Shown piece by piece: positions 56,304-64,000 of a stretch of DNA of 64,000 nucleotides. The stretch is taken from NCBI GenBank assembly GCA_963845975.1, contig CAWJUD010000002.1:992001-1056000 (forward strand), given 5' to 3'. The notes under the pieces were generated by a model. It was not told where the DNA came from, ran no database searches, and was given only the letters and a program-made list of their open reading frames with translations. The position numbers were made by a program, and so were the translations under genes. This stretch comes from JBEKIK01 sp963845975 (lineage in GTDB: Bacteria > Planctomycetota > Planctomycetia > Pirellulales > Thermoguttaceae). Numbering within the stretch: the first letter of the stretch is position 1; each line of letters opens with the position of its first letter.

Positions 56304-57068
56304 TTACGCTGCCTGCAGTTGTGCGATATCCTTGGATTGTTGTTGCTGGTAGGCTGCAATGACTTCTTCCGTCGTGCCCGACTTGTGAATCCTGCCGTGG
56401 TCGAGCCACAGTACTTTATCGCAGAGCACGGATAACGAGACCAGGTCATGGCTAACCACCACCACCGCCCGGGCGCTGGTAATCAAATTTCTCATTCTTT
56501 CGCGGGCCTTAAGTTGAAATGCCATGTCCCCGGCGGATAGGACTTCGTCGATAATTAAAATTTCCGGTTCGATGGCCGTGGCGATTGAAAAGGCCAGGCG
56601 GACGAGCATGCCCGCCGAATAATAGCGCACCGGCATGTCCAAGAAGTCGCCCAATTCGCTGAACTCGGCGATGGGCTGCATTTTGGAGCGGATCGAGCGG
56701 GGAGTTTCTCCTTGCAAATATCCGCGGTAGGAGATGTTTTCCCAGCCGCTGGCCTCCGGTTCAAATCCCAGTGCGATGTCGAAGAGCGAACTGATCTGAC
56801 CCCATACTCTGCGCCTTCCCGTGGTGGGGGGATATATGCCTGCCAGGAGTTTCAGCAGGGTGCTTTTACCCGCTCCGTTATGCCCGATGATGCCCAGCCG
56901 GTCTCCCTCTTCGATCGTGAGGTCGATGTGTTCCAGTGCTTGGACTTCGAAGCTGTTTTTTTTGGATTGCCGAAACCATCCTTGGATTAAATATTCCTTC
57001 AGACTGATGCGGCCGAGTCGCCGCACGTGAAAGAGCAAACCCACGTCTTCAAGTTCGACCAATCGCAT
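56304..57068 (-). CDS. Wzt-like ABC transporter ATPase (polysaccharide export)
   Basis: The 254-residue ATPase has Walker A GHNGAGKSTLLK, the signature region YSAGMLVRLAFSIA, Walker B ILIIDEVLSAGD and the switch His in VVSHDL. It lacks the extra C-terminal carbohydrate-binding domain of some Wzt proteins. With the permease next to it, it flips or exports a lipid-linked glycan across the inner membrane. Confidence 0.92.
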   Translation of the reverse strand: MRLVELEDVGLLFHVRRLGRISLKEYLIQGWFRQSKKNSFEVQALEHIDLTIEEGDRLGIIGHNGAGKSTLLKLLAGIYPPTTGRRRVWGQISSLFDIALGFEPEASGWENISYRGYLQGETPRSIRSKMQPIAEFSELGDFLDMPVRYYSAGMLVRLAFSIATAIEPEILIIDEVLSAGDMAFQLKARERMRNLITSARAVVVVSHDLVSLSVLCDKVLWLDHGRIHKSGTTEEVIAAYQQQQSKDIAQLQAA

Positions 57069-57087
57069 CGGCGGTCACTCCATTGCA

Positions 57088-57906
57088 TCAGAGGTAGAAG
57101 ATCATTCGCCGTTCGAAACGCATGAGGATAAGAGCGGCGGCTACTACGGCAAGGCACGTGACCACTGCGCCCTTGGCGTAAGCCTCTAATGATGGCAGTT
57201 GACCGACCAGAATCGGCTGCCTCATCATTTCCAACATTATCGCCAAGGGATTCAACTTGAGAAAATGGTCCAAATGCCGCGAGTGCAACTGCTCCGCCCG
57301 ATATATGATGGGCGTTACATAGAAAAGAATCTGCAACAGCACTTCTATCAAATGCTGGCAATCCTGAAAGAGCACGTTGCATACTCCCATGCAAATAGCC
57401 AGGGCCCAACCGAAGATAAAAAACAATATCAACGTCGGCACCAGGCTTATTAGAGCCGGCAGATTGCCGAATCCGTGCACTATCCATACAAACGCCAATA
57501 CAACGCACAGGCCGAACATAAAGTGAATGCCTGCGCCCAAAACTGTTCGTAAAGGGTAAATGGCCAAAGGCGCGGGGTGCTGGCGGATATAGGATTCGCC
57601 CTGGAAAAAACACTGGCAACCCTGGTTCATCACGGCCGCAATGAAATTCCAAAAGATCAGCCCGCTAAGCACGTACGGGCCGTACTCCTTTATTTCTTGG
57701 CCGAAAAGTTGGCTGAAGACGACGCACAAGACAGTCGTCATGGCTATCGGATGCAAAAGCGACCAGCCTATGCCGATCATCGATCGGCGGTAGCGGTTCC
57801 GTAAATCAATGCGCACCAACGCCGCCCAGAAATGTCTTAGTCGCCAAATGTCTGATAGATAGCCGGTCACTGATACGCCTCCCTGCAATTCGACCATGTC
57901 ATCCAT
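57088..57906 (-). CDS. Wzm-like ABC-2 transporter permease
   Basis: The 272-residue protein has the ABC-2 permease start (DIWRLRHFWAALVRIDLRNR, then YRRSMIGIGWSLLHPI), which interacts with the ATPase, and six membrane helices. The ATPase gene follows 19 bp downstream. A transporter-dependent polysaccharide route is therefore indicated, not a Wzy/Wzx route. Confidence 0.9.
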   Translation of the reverse strand: MDDMVELQGGVSVTGYLSDIWRLRHFWAALVRIDLRNRYRRSMIGIGWSLLHPIAMTTVLCVVFSQLFGQEIKEYGPYVLSGLIFWNFIAAVMNQGCQCFFQGESYIRQHPAPLAIYPLRTVLGAGIHFMFGLCVVLAFVWIVHGFGNLPALISLVPTLILFFIFGWALAICMGVCNVLFQDCQHLIEVLLQILFYVTPIIYRAEQLHSRHLDHFLKLNPLAIMLEMMRQPILVGQLPSLEAYAKGAVVTCLAVVAAALILMRFERRMIFYL

Positions 57907-58103
57907 GACAGGGCAAAGCCAAGATTACCACCCGCTTATATATAGCTTGCTTAGGGGGCGGAAGTATACACCGGCATGCTGAAAACAATCAATGCCAACC
58001 TAAGACAAAAAAGCGGCGGCAATGCTTCACTATGAGGATTTTTTATCGAGTATTAGTAACCGAAGTTTTGCAAAACGGAAAATCAAAGTTCCCTCTCCCA
58101 CTG

Positions 58104-59101
58104 CAACATTATTTATCAGCTAGCAGGGAGGGTGGGTGATAAAGGTAAACGTATATTGCGTGAATTATCAATTTTACTTGGACCCAACAACGGACACGAT
58201 GGTCTCGACGTACCCAATTTGGCAAGGGCGATAGGCCGCAGGCATGATTAGTCAACCAACCAAAGCAACGTTCGATAGCATCGCGACAGCTATGCAACGC
58301 CTTGCCGAACTCGGTTTGCAGCAATGCTATAGAGCGAATGCGTCCGGCACTGTGCCAGCGATGTCCCAGGCCGCTGTTGGGCCGCTTTCGTTCGGCCACC
58401 AGTTGAAAACCGTTTTGCAACGCGACCTCGTGCAAGGGATTACTGTCATATTGTTTATCCCCAAGGATATATCCGCCCCGCTTCAGAGTCGGGAGCAGCC
58501 TCGCCGCTACCTCCGATTCACCCTCATTCAAGGGCGCGATCGTCCAACACAAAGGCAAGGGAGCGGGTCCATATATGGCATGCAGCTTGTAACCTTTGGC
58601 ATAACTTCTAGGGCCAGCCCGTCCCCATTTGCAATCTGGATCCTTGCTATGCGCACCAACGACCAGAGGCTTGCCGTCCACGGCCGCAACCCATCCGTTG
58701 TCGTCCTGCAATTTTATTATTTCTTGTTCCATAACATGCATCAGTCGTTGGACTTCCGTCGTTCTCAACCTATTGCTCATCGTGGGTTGCGAAGGCAATT
58801 TTCGCCTTGGCCACAGGCCTTCGGGCCAATTTTTAGGGTCACAGGCCCAGACTGTAGGCCGATCGTGGAGTACCGCCCAAATGTAAACCATCACGATTTC
58901 CATGTCAAAGAAAGTCACCTAGTTTCCAAGGCTCCCATTTGTCAAAACGCTGTGCAATTTGATATAAAGTCATCCAGAGTTCGCGTTCCATTTCTTGTCT
59001 CCTTTATGTTAGGAACAACAAGACAAGAATGTACGCGAACTCGATTTTTTTCCAGTATTACCTATACCCCCTTAACCAATGCTTGCTGATGAATAATGTT
59101 G
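58104..59101 (-). mobile_element. Insertion sequence, copy 2 (998 bp)
   Basis: It has the same ends and length as copy 1. The flanking direct repeat is CACTG (58099-58103 and 59102-59106), and the flanks rebuild CCCTCTCC-CACTG-GGAGAGGG. It lies between the Wzm gene and wecB and could affect transcription across the locus. Confidence 0.95.
58109..58991 (-). CDS. DDE transposase of IS copy 2 (same frameshift design)
   Basis: The product is identical to that of copy 1. The short first frame starts at ATG 58991 and stops at TGA 58905-58907. The main frame runs from GTG 58918 to 58109. The CTT-TGA-C site is unchanged. Two identical copies with separate target duplications show that the element moved recently in this form, so the two-frame gene is probably functional. 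Confidence 0.85.
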
Positions 59102-59219
59102 CACTGGGAGAGGGTTAGGGTGAGGGCTTTTAGGTGAAAAATGTCTTTCCTTACCTGTTTGATCTACCCAGGCCCTCACCCCCTGCCCCTCTCCCAAAGG
59201 GAGAGGAGAGTAATTTGCA
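59099..59219. repeat. Dispersed MITE-like repeat, copy B
   Basis: This is the reverse complement of 14742-14870. It runs from GGGAGAGGGTTAGGGTGAGG through CTTTCCTTACCTGTTTGATC to the intact palindrome CCCTCTCC-CAAAG-GGAGAGGA (59187-59207). The left-end palindrome is the one split by IS copy 2. Confidence 0.85.
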
Positions 59220-59280
59220 AACCTCCTGTTAGCAAACAACTTAGATATCCCATGAAGATTATATTGCGTATTTAACCCAG

Positions 59281-60492
59281 CTACGCAGCTTGATGCGCAA
59301 TGGCACACGGCAGCGCAGGATCTTCAGATACAGAATCCTTCTTTTGACAGGCCGATGTTTTATTTTGCCATTTTTGCCGTAAAATAAGATCGATAATTCT
59401 CTGAGCGGAATGTCCGTCTCCATAAGGGTTTACGTCTATTTGCCGCGAAGCATACTCGGCAGGATCGGTGAGCAACAGACTTACTTGTTCCACAATCTTG
59501 CAAACATCGGTTCCAACCAGTTGGGCGGCTCCGTATAGCATAATAGCCTCGGGCCGTTCGGTGGTTTCTCGCATTACTAACACGGGTTTTTTGAGCGAGG
59601 GGGCTTCTTCTTGCACGCCGCCGGAATCGGTAAGGATCAGTGTTGATCGGTCCATCAGCCATACGAACTCCGGGTATGAGGCCGGTTCGATAAGGTGAAT
59701 ATTCGGGGAATTTGCCAGGAGCCGGCCCACGGGCTCGCGCACGTTGGGATTTAAATGCACGGGATAAACGAACTCTACATCTGGAAAACCGCCAGCCAGC
59801 ATTAAAATTGCGTGGCAAATCTGTTCCAAGCCGTCGCCGAAATTTTCGCGCCGGTGTCCGGTAATGAGCACCATGCGATGCCCGCCCAGGGCGGCGTATT
59901 TTTCCCGCCATGGCGCATGTTGATCGCGCTGGCGGTTAACCGTCCACATTAGGGCGTCGATTACCGTATTTCCAGTAACGGCCACGCGGTCGGCGGGCAC
60001 ACCTTCGCGCAACAAGTTTTCGGCTGCGCGGGGCGTGGGCGCGCAGTGCAAAGCGGCCGTCATGCCGGTAATGCGGCGATTCATTTCTTCCGGCCAGGGC
60101 GCTTGAAGATTGCCGGTGCGCAATCCGGCTTCCACGTGCACAAAGGGCAGGCGGCGATAGAACGCCGCCAACGAAGCCGCCATGACGGTAGTGGTATCGC
60201 CCTGTGCGACAATGCAATCGGGTTGATATTCGGAAATCACCGCATCCAGACCGGTCAGGCACCGAGAAGTCAAGTCCGCAAGCGTTTGATTGGGGGCCAT
60301 CAGCTCTAAATCCCGGTCGATATGGATGCCGAAATAATCGACGACCTGGTCGAGCATCTGGCGATGTTGTCCGGTCACGCAAACGATGCTTTCGATTTGT
60401 CGGCTGTTGCGGCGGCAGCAGTGAATTACCGGCGCCATTTTAATCGCCTCCGGCCGGGTGCCGAACGTAAGCAGGACTTTCAATTTTGTCAC
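59281..60492 (-). CDS. wecB: UDP-N-acetylglucosamine 2-epimerase (non-hydrolysing)
   Basis: The enzyme interconverts UDP-GlcNAc and UDP-ManNAc. Visible motifs are LLTFGTRPEAIKMAPVI, CVTGQHRQMLDQV, VQGDTTTVMAASLAAFY, HVEAGLRTGNL and LTDSGGVQEEAPSL. At 403 residues it is about 25 longer than usual at the C terminus. It supplies the nucleotide sugar for the polysaccharide made by this locus. Confidence 0.94.
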   Translation of the reverse strand: MTKLKVLLTFGTRPEAIKMAPVIHCCRRNSRQIESIVCVTGQHRQMLDQVVDYFGIHIDRDLELMAPNQTLADLTSRCLTGLDAVISEYQPDCIVAQGDTTTVMAASLAAFYRRLPFVHVEAGLRTGNLQAPWPEEMNRRITGMTAALHCAPTPRAAENLLREGVPADRVAVTGNTVIDALMWTVNRQRDQHAPWREKYAALGGHRMVLITGHRRENFGDGLEQICHAILMLAGGFPDVEFVYPVHLNPNVREPVGRLLANSPNIHLIEPASYPEFVWLMDRSTLILTDSGGVQEEAPSLKKPVLVMRETTERPEAIMLYGAAQLVGTDVCKIVEQVSLLLTDPAEYASRQIDVNPYGDGHSAQRIIDLILRQKWQNKTSACQKKDSVSEDPALPCAIAHQAA

Positions 60493-60506
60493 GGGCGTTA
60501 TTTCCT

Positions 60507-61580
60507 TTAAGAATTACCGTTCGCCAGGTTTTGCAAGGTGTCGATCAATTTGAGCACGGCTCTTCGGGCGGAGTATTTGTCTTGAACTCGTTGGTATCCG
60601 GCAGCCACGATTTTCGACCGGTCGGAGACGTCCTGAATCGACTTGAGTATATAATTCACCGCGGCCCGGGTGTTTCCCGGCGGATAACGGTAGCCTGTTT
60701 CGCCGCTGATCACGAAATCGTGGAATCCGCCCACGTCGGGCACCACGACAGGGCAGGAATTGGCCATGGCCTCGGCCGCGGCCATGCCGAAGGATTCCAA
60801 ATGCGAGGTATAGACCAGGCATCCCCCCGAATAAGCCGCGAACCTTAATAGCCGATCCATTTTTTCATATTGCACAAAAGGCAGCCAGCGAAAGCGGCTT
60901 GCCAAATTCGCCTTTTTTATTTCCTCCCATAGCCGGGCTTTTTGCAAAGGAGAAATCTTATTAGTGCCAATGAGCCAATATTCCATATCCGCGCCCGATG
61001 AGTTCAGGTTTTGGCAGATTTCGATGAACATCCGCCAGTTTTTATGCGGATCCAGACGCCCCACCCAAATCACGACGGGGCGGGGATATTCGGGCGTCTC
61101 GCGATAGATGCCGGTGTTCGGCGGGAGCGGATTGGGGACCACCTCGACCGGGCAATCGATCCTTCCGCTTAGCAGCGATAATATAAGTTCACGGTGGGCG
61201 TGAGTGGGAGTCAGGATTGCCGACACTCCGCGCAAACTCTGATGTCTCAAGCGTTTCAGGCCGTCCGGATACGGCGTGTGCACTTCATAAACGTAGCGTA
61301 TATTCGGCAAACGGCGATCAAGGTGCTTGCAGATCTGGGGCGTATCAAGGCTGAGCAGAAAATCCGGCTTGAGCGCGGAGAGCTTGTTTTTCAGGTCCGC
61401 GGGCCGCCGGCAAATACTCACCCGATCGCCCAGGTCTTCGAATAATTTTTCCCCCTCGCCGCCTTTAAAGAAAATTATATGGCTGTCTATTCCCAGCGCT
61501 TGAAGCTCGTGCATACGGGTGCTTAGCACGGTTTCGCAGCCGCCCAGCGTGCAATATTTATAACAAAATGCTATTTTCAC
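60507..61580 (-). CDS. GT4 glycosyltransferase
   Basis: The GT-B enzyme has YKYCTLGGCETVL (glycine-rich N-terminal loop), VIWVGRLDPHKNWRMFI and the donor-site HLESFGMAAAEAMANSCPVV with EX7E. I place the start at GTG 61580, where AGGAAG precedes and the family sequence KIAFCYKYC begins, giving 357 residues. A TTG at 61616 would add 12 residues. It ends 14 bp before wecB. Confidence 0.87.
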   Translation of the reverse strand: MKIAFCYKYCTLGGCETVLSTRMHELQALGIDSHIIFFKGGEGEKLFEDLGDRVSICRRPADLKNKLSALKPDFLLSLDTPQICKHLDRRLPNIRYVYEVHTPYPDGLKRLRHQSLRGVSAILTPTHAHRELILSLLSGRIDCPVEVVPNPLPPNTGIYRETPEYPRPVVIWVGRLDPHKNWRMFIEICQNLNSSGADMEYWLIGTNKISPLQKARLWEEIKKANLASRFRWLPFVQYEKMDRLLRFAAYSGGCLVYTSHLESFGMAAAEAMANSCPVVVPDVGGFHDFVISGETGYRYPPGNTRAAVNYILKSIQDVSDRSKIVAAGYQRVQDKYSARRAVLKLIDTLQNLANGNS

Positions 61581-61625
61581 GTTCGTTTTGACTTCCTGTA
61601 TGCCAATATTTATCAACGATTCCGT

Positions 61626-63002
61626 TCACCAGGCCGAGGACGGGCCGGCAGTCAAGTCATCTTTAACCAATGCCAAAGAAGTCGCGTTCCAATGTTTTTC
61701 TTCGGCCAATATTTCGAGCAAGGAATCTATGCGGTTCGACCAGCGGTTACAGTCAAGGAAGGCCTCCGCCGCGGATCGATCGATCTTTATTTTTGAGGCC
61801 TTTTCCAGGGCTGTTTCGAATTCCGCTTCGTCGTTTACGGTGAAAACGCCGGGATATGATGCCAGGTGCGGCATTCCGCTTGCTACAACAGGCAATCGCA
61901 GCGAAATGTATTCATAAACCTTGATTGGATCGACTGCCGCGGAGAGTTTCGAGACCTGAAAAGGAATCATGGCCACGTCCCAGTTCCTGGCAAAAGCCGG
62001 CAAATCGCGGTGTTCCAGCGGACCTAAAAAGACCAAGTTTTCACGCTGCGGAACATGTTTATCCAGGCCGTAGCCGATGATATGGAAGGTCCAGTCGGGC
62101 CGGCGTTTGGCCAGGGATACGATCAGCGGCCAATCGAACCAGGAGGAAGTCAGATGGCCGAAGTACCCGATTGTAATTCGCCCCTTTCGCATTGGGGGAG
62201 CAGGGTTATTATCCGCCCCCGGCCAATCTTCGAAGGCGTTGGGCAACAAAGCGGTCCGTTCCGCTCCCAGGGCTTGGATTTTTTTAAGCAGGTTATTTTG
62301 AGTCGCGGCGGCGACGTCGGCGTTTTGCAGCAAATATATCTCCAGGTCGCGATCGTACCACACGGCTTGCCCGTGTTTATGAAATTCCTCCCAATCGTCG
62401 ATTACATCGTACACGGTTCTCCAGCCGCAGACGTTGGCATAGTTGACGATTTCAAACAGGCTGGGATGCGGAAACTCCATCATAAAAACCCGCTTAAGCG
62501 AATTTAGCCGCGCATCATCGAGCAGGCTTTGGTAATCTTTCTGGAATTCGTCGATGGGAAGGCAAAAAACTCCGGGAAAATTCGAGGTATTTATCGGCGT
62601 GGAGGTCTTCCAGCGCCAGTAGGCGAAGATTACGGGAATGCCCCGGCGCGCCAGTTCGCGGGCGAGTCGGGTTGGACGCTGCCCTTGAGATTCGGTGAAG
62701 GTGACGCTGGAGAATATTAAAAACACGCGCCCTGATGGATTATTTGCCGCTTCGAACGATAAAAACTGCTCCAAGCGCCGGCGGAAAGCCTCGTCGGAAC
62801 TCCTGCTCAATACCGTTGTTTTCAGGTATTCCTTTATCCTGTCCGGCAATAATCCCGCATACAACGATCGGTGCAGATCGAAGTGATTCCGCACCGGGCG
62901 CGGACAGCGGGATATGGTCCATTGCACAAAACGCGATATCAATCGATGCACTGGACGCTGGGATGTAGAATTGACCGGGGCGCTGCTTGGATCGTTGCTC
63001 AT
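61626..63002 (-). CDS. GT4-like glycosyltransferase, paralogue of the 55115 gene
   Basis: The 458-residue protein has an N-terminal extension of about 90 residues before the GT-B fold (VFLIFSSVTFTESQGQRPTR). Visible donor-domain segments are IGYFGHLTSSWFDWPLIVSL and VDPIKVYEYISLRLPVVASG. Its close pattern match to 55115-56248 points to duplication within the locus. It is the first gene of the minus-strand run. Confidence 0.85.
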   Translation of the reverse strand: MSNDPSSAPVNSTSQRPVHRLISRFVQWTISRCPRPVRNHFDLHRSLYAGLLPDRIKEYLKTTVLSRSSDEAFRRRLEQFLSFEAANNPSGRVFLIFSSVTFTESQGQRPTRLARELARRGIPVIFAYWRWKTSTPINTSNFPGVFCLPIDEFQKDYQSLLDDARLNSLKRVFMMEFPHPSLFEIVNYANVCGWRTVYDVIDDWEEFHKHGQAVWYDRDLEIYLLQNADVAAATQNNLLKKIQALGAERTALLPNAFEDWPGADNNPAPPMRKGRITIGYFGHLTSSWFDWPLIVSLAKRRPDWTFHIIGYGLDKHVPQRENLVFLGPLEHRDLPAFARNWDVAMIPFQVSKLSAAVDPIKVYEYISLRLPVVASGMPHLASYPGVFTVNDEAEFETALEKASKIKIDRSAAEAFLDCNRWSNRIDSLLEILAEEKHWNATSLALVKDDLTAGPSSAW

Positions 63003-63128
63003 GGCCCGTGCGCGTTTCTGACTTTGGACCTGGTTTGGAGGCCGAAATTCTACCGTGCGGCCTGGAAATCCTGCAATACGGCTTTGATTATGCCGTCATT
63101 GCTAGCACGGGTTTAAGTCGAAAGAATG

Positions 63129-63144
63129 AAACCGCTTGCGGTTT
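63129..63144. repeat. Palindrome AAACCGCTTGCGGTTT
   Basis: This is the fourth copy of this palindrome, again followed by CGCG, in the gap between greA and the polysaccharide locus. Confidence 0.75.
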
Positions 63145-63173
63145 CGCGAGTTCCCATACCCTGTACCTTGCCC

Positions 63174-63653
63174 TCAATCGAAGCGGATTTCGAGAATCTC
63201 GAACTTCAACACGCCTTGGGGAACGGGAATTTCCACCCGATCGCCGATCTTCTTGCCCACCAAACCTTGCGCCAAGGGGCTGGTGATCAAAATCTTGCCC
63301 TGGTCGTAGTCTTCTTCACCCGCGCCGACAAGGGTGAATTCCTCGGTATCGCCGAAGTTCAGATCTTTCACGGTTACCTTGCAACCGAAGGCCACGGCAT
63401 CGGTGGGGAATTGGGAGGGATCAATCAGCACAGCCCTGGAAAGCTTGTCCCGCAAGGCATTGATGCGGGCCTCCATCAGCATCCGGCTTTCATGGGCGCC
63501 ATGATATTCGGCGTTTTCGTTCAAGTCGCCTTCGGCCCGGGCTTTGCCCAGACGCTCCAGGATCTTGGGCAGTTCAACGCTATGAAGATGATCGATCTCG
63601 GCCTTGAGCTTGTCGTAGCCGATGCGGGTCATGGGTACGCGTTCTTCGGACAT
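63174..63653 (-). CDS. greA: Transcription elongation factor GreA
   Basis: The 159-residue protein has the GreA coiled coil (PMTRIGYDKLKAEIDHL..., GDLNENAEYHGAHESRMLME with the two acidic tip residues) and the C-terminal FKBP-like domain (ITSPLAQGLVGKKIGDRVEI). It stimulates RNA cleavage by backtracked RNA polymerase. Confidence 0.95.
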   Translation of the reverse strand: MSEERVPMTRIGYDKLKAEIDHLHSVELPKILERLGKARAEGDLNENAEYHGAHESRMLMEARINALRDKLSRAVLIDPSQFPTDAVAFGCKVTVKDLNFGDTEEFTLVGAGEEDYDQGKILITSPLAQGLVGKKIGDRVEIPVPQGVLKFEILEIRFD

Positions 63654-63832
63654 GGGCAGGATTCGGACGGCTAGGTTCAGGGTTCTAGTTTAGCCCACGG
63701 TGAATACACCGGGGATTCTCGGTTGCAGTATAACACCGCATTAGTGGCGTTTGCGCCATGAAATCAATAGTATTTCCGCTTGGATTAATTTCTTAGTCTA
63801 CAACCCAAGGCCCCCGGTCTCAAGTCTAAAGC
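63654..63832. repeat. Repeats between greA and the PEP-CTERM gene
   Basis: A palindrome AGCCCACGGTGAATACACCGGGG is at about 63693-63715. A degenerate 7-bp-period array (minus strand GCGATAG, GCTTTAG, ACTTGAG, ACCGGGG, GCCTTGG, GTTGTAG) follows the stop of the next gene at about 63795-63837. Confidence 0.6.
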
Positions 63833-64000
63833 CTATCGCCTGCGCCGCTGCCATAAAAAAACCGCGATCCCGGCCGTAAAAAGCATGAGCCAAGCGGCCG
63901 GTTCGGGCGCGGCTAGATATGCCGCCTTGGCCAAAGCCCCAACATTTAGCCGTCCCCAACCGAAAATTTGGTCGCGGCCCGGGGCGCCCAGGTCCACGGC
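63833..64000 (-). CDS. C-terminal end of a subtilase-like protein with PEP-CTERM tail (partial)
   Basis: The visible 55 residues read VDLGAPGRDQIFGWGRLNVG, then ALAKAA, the typical end of an S8 subtilisin-type catalytic domain. They continue into AAPEPAAWLMLFTAGIAVFL WQRRRR, a PEP-CTERM motif with membrane helix and arginine cluster that directs sorting by an exosortase. The catalytic triad lies outside the window, so the protease call is tentative. The stop is TAG 63833-63835. Confidence 0.65.
   Translation of the reverse strand, partial: AVDLGAPGRDQIFGWGRLNVGALAKAAYLAAPEPAAWLMLFTAGIAVFLWQRRRR

Overview
The window looks like a chromosomal segment of a Planctomycetota-like bacterium. This is an inference, not a database match. 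It rests on the mix of families (DUF1844, DUF1638 and DUF4254 proteins, a UvrC-like protein without a tail, Kdo and heptose genes of a Gram-negative envelope, a PEP-CTERM tail on a subtilase-like end), on the moderately GC-rich coding sequence, and on the very many dispersed palindromes and short-period repeats between genes. HydG implies [FeFe]-hydrogenase metabolism and so anaerobic or facultative growth. Two hemerythrin-type proteins under an Rrf2 regulator fit nitrosative or redox stress.

Layout. 0-8.2 kb: end of an exported protein gene, hydG, a LarA-like racemase, two RNA methyltransferases, a MazEF-type toxin-antitoxin pair and a YgiQ radical SAM enzyme. 8.6-15.3 kb: GT9 glycosyltransferase and DUF4254, an exo/endonuclease-phosphatase, a radical SAM/SPASM protein, an M28/glutaminyl-cyclase-like protein, two membrane proteins and an ASCH protein. 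15.4-18.0 kb: an AT-rich two-gene restriction-modification unit. 18.3-21.5 kb: a TPR protein and a Wza-like polysaccharide export protein. 21.6-27.3 kb: small membrane genes, acs, tRNA-Ile2(CAU), then an Rrf2/hemerythrin/DUF438 operon. 27.5-36.1 kb: kdsB, two orphan antitoxin-like genes, a GspG-like protein, pyrG, a DUF1844 gene, IS copy 1, mraZ and a short uvrC. 36.1-39.2 kb: an AT-rich gap, then groES-groEL. 39.3-50.5 kb: a membrane-anchored hypothetical protein, an orphan DUF104-type antitoxin, a transglutaminase, two small-molecule enzymes, a DUF1638 gene, a two-component system, a B12-radical SAM enzyme and a homocysteine S-methyltransferase. 50.8-63.0 kb: a polysaccharide locus, all on the minus strand (GT2, WecA-type transferase, PMT-type glycosyltransferase, three GT4-like enzymes, Wzt/Wzm, WecB), split by IS copy 2. 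63.1-64 kb: greA and the end of a PEP-CTERM subtilase-like gene.

Three observations stand out. (1) Degenerate tandem repeats, whatever their sequence, keep a 7-bp period. They sit at gene 3' ends, often containing the stop codon, with the G/purine-rich strand always the sense strand of the gene they follow; two such blocks also lie in frame inside genes. (2) Two identical 998-bp insertion sequences both entered the same palindromic repeat (CCCTCTCC-N5-GGAGAGGG), each with a 5-bp duplication of the core. Their transposase has a CTT-TGA-C +1 frameshift site like that of prfB. (3) Four otherwise good genes (groEL, the Wza-like gene, a PMT-type glycosyltransferase, a small membrane protein) each carry one frameshift. 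This points to consensus errors or recent decay and should be settled before function is inferred.
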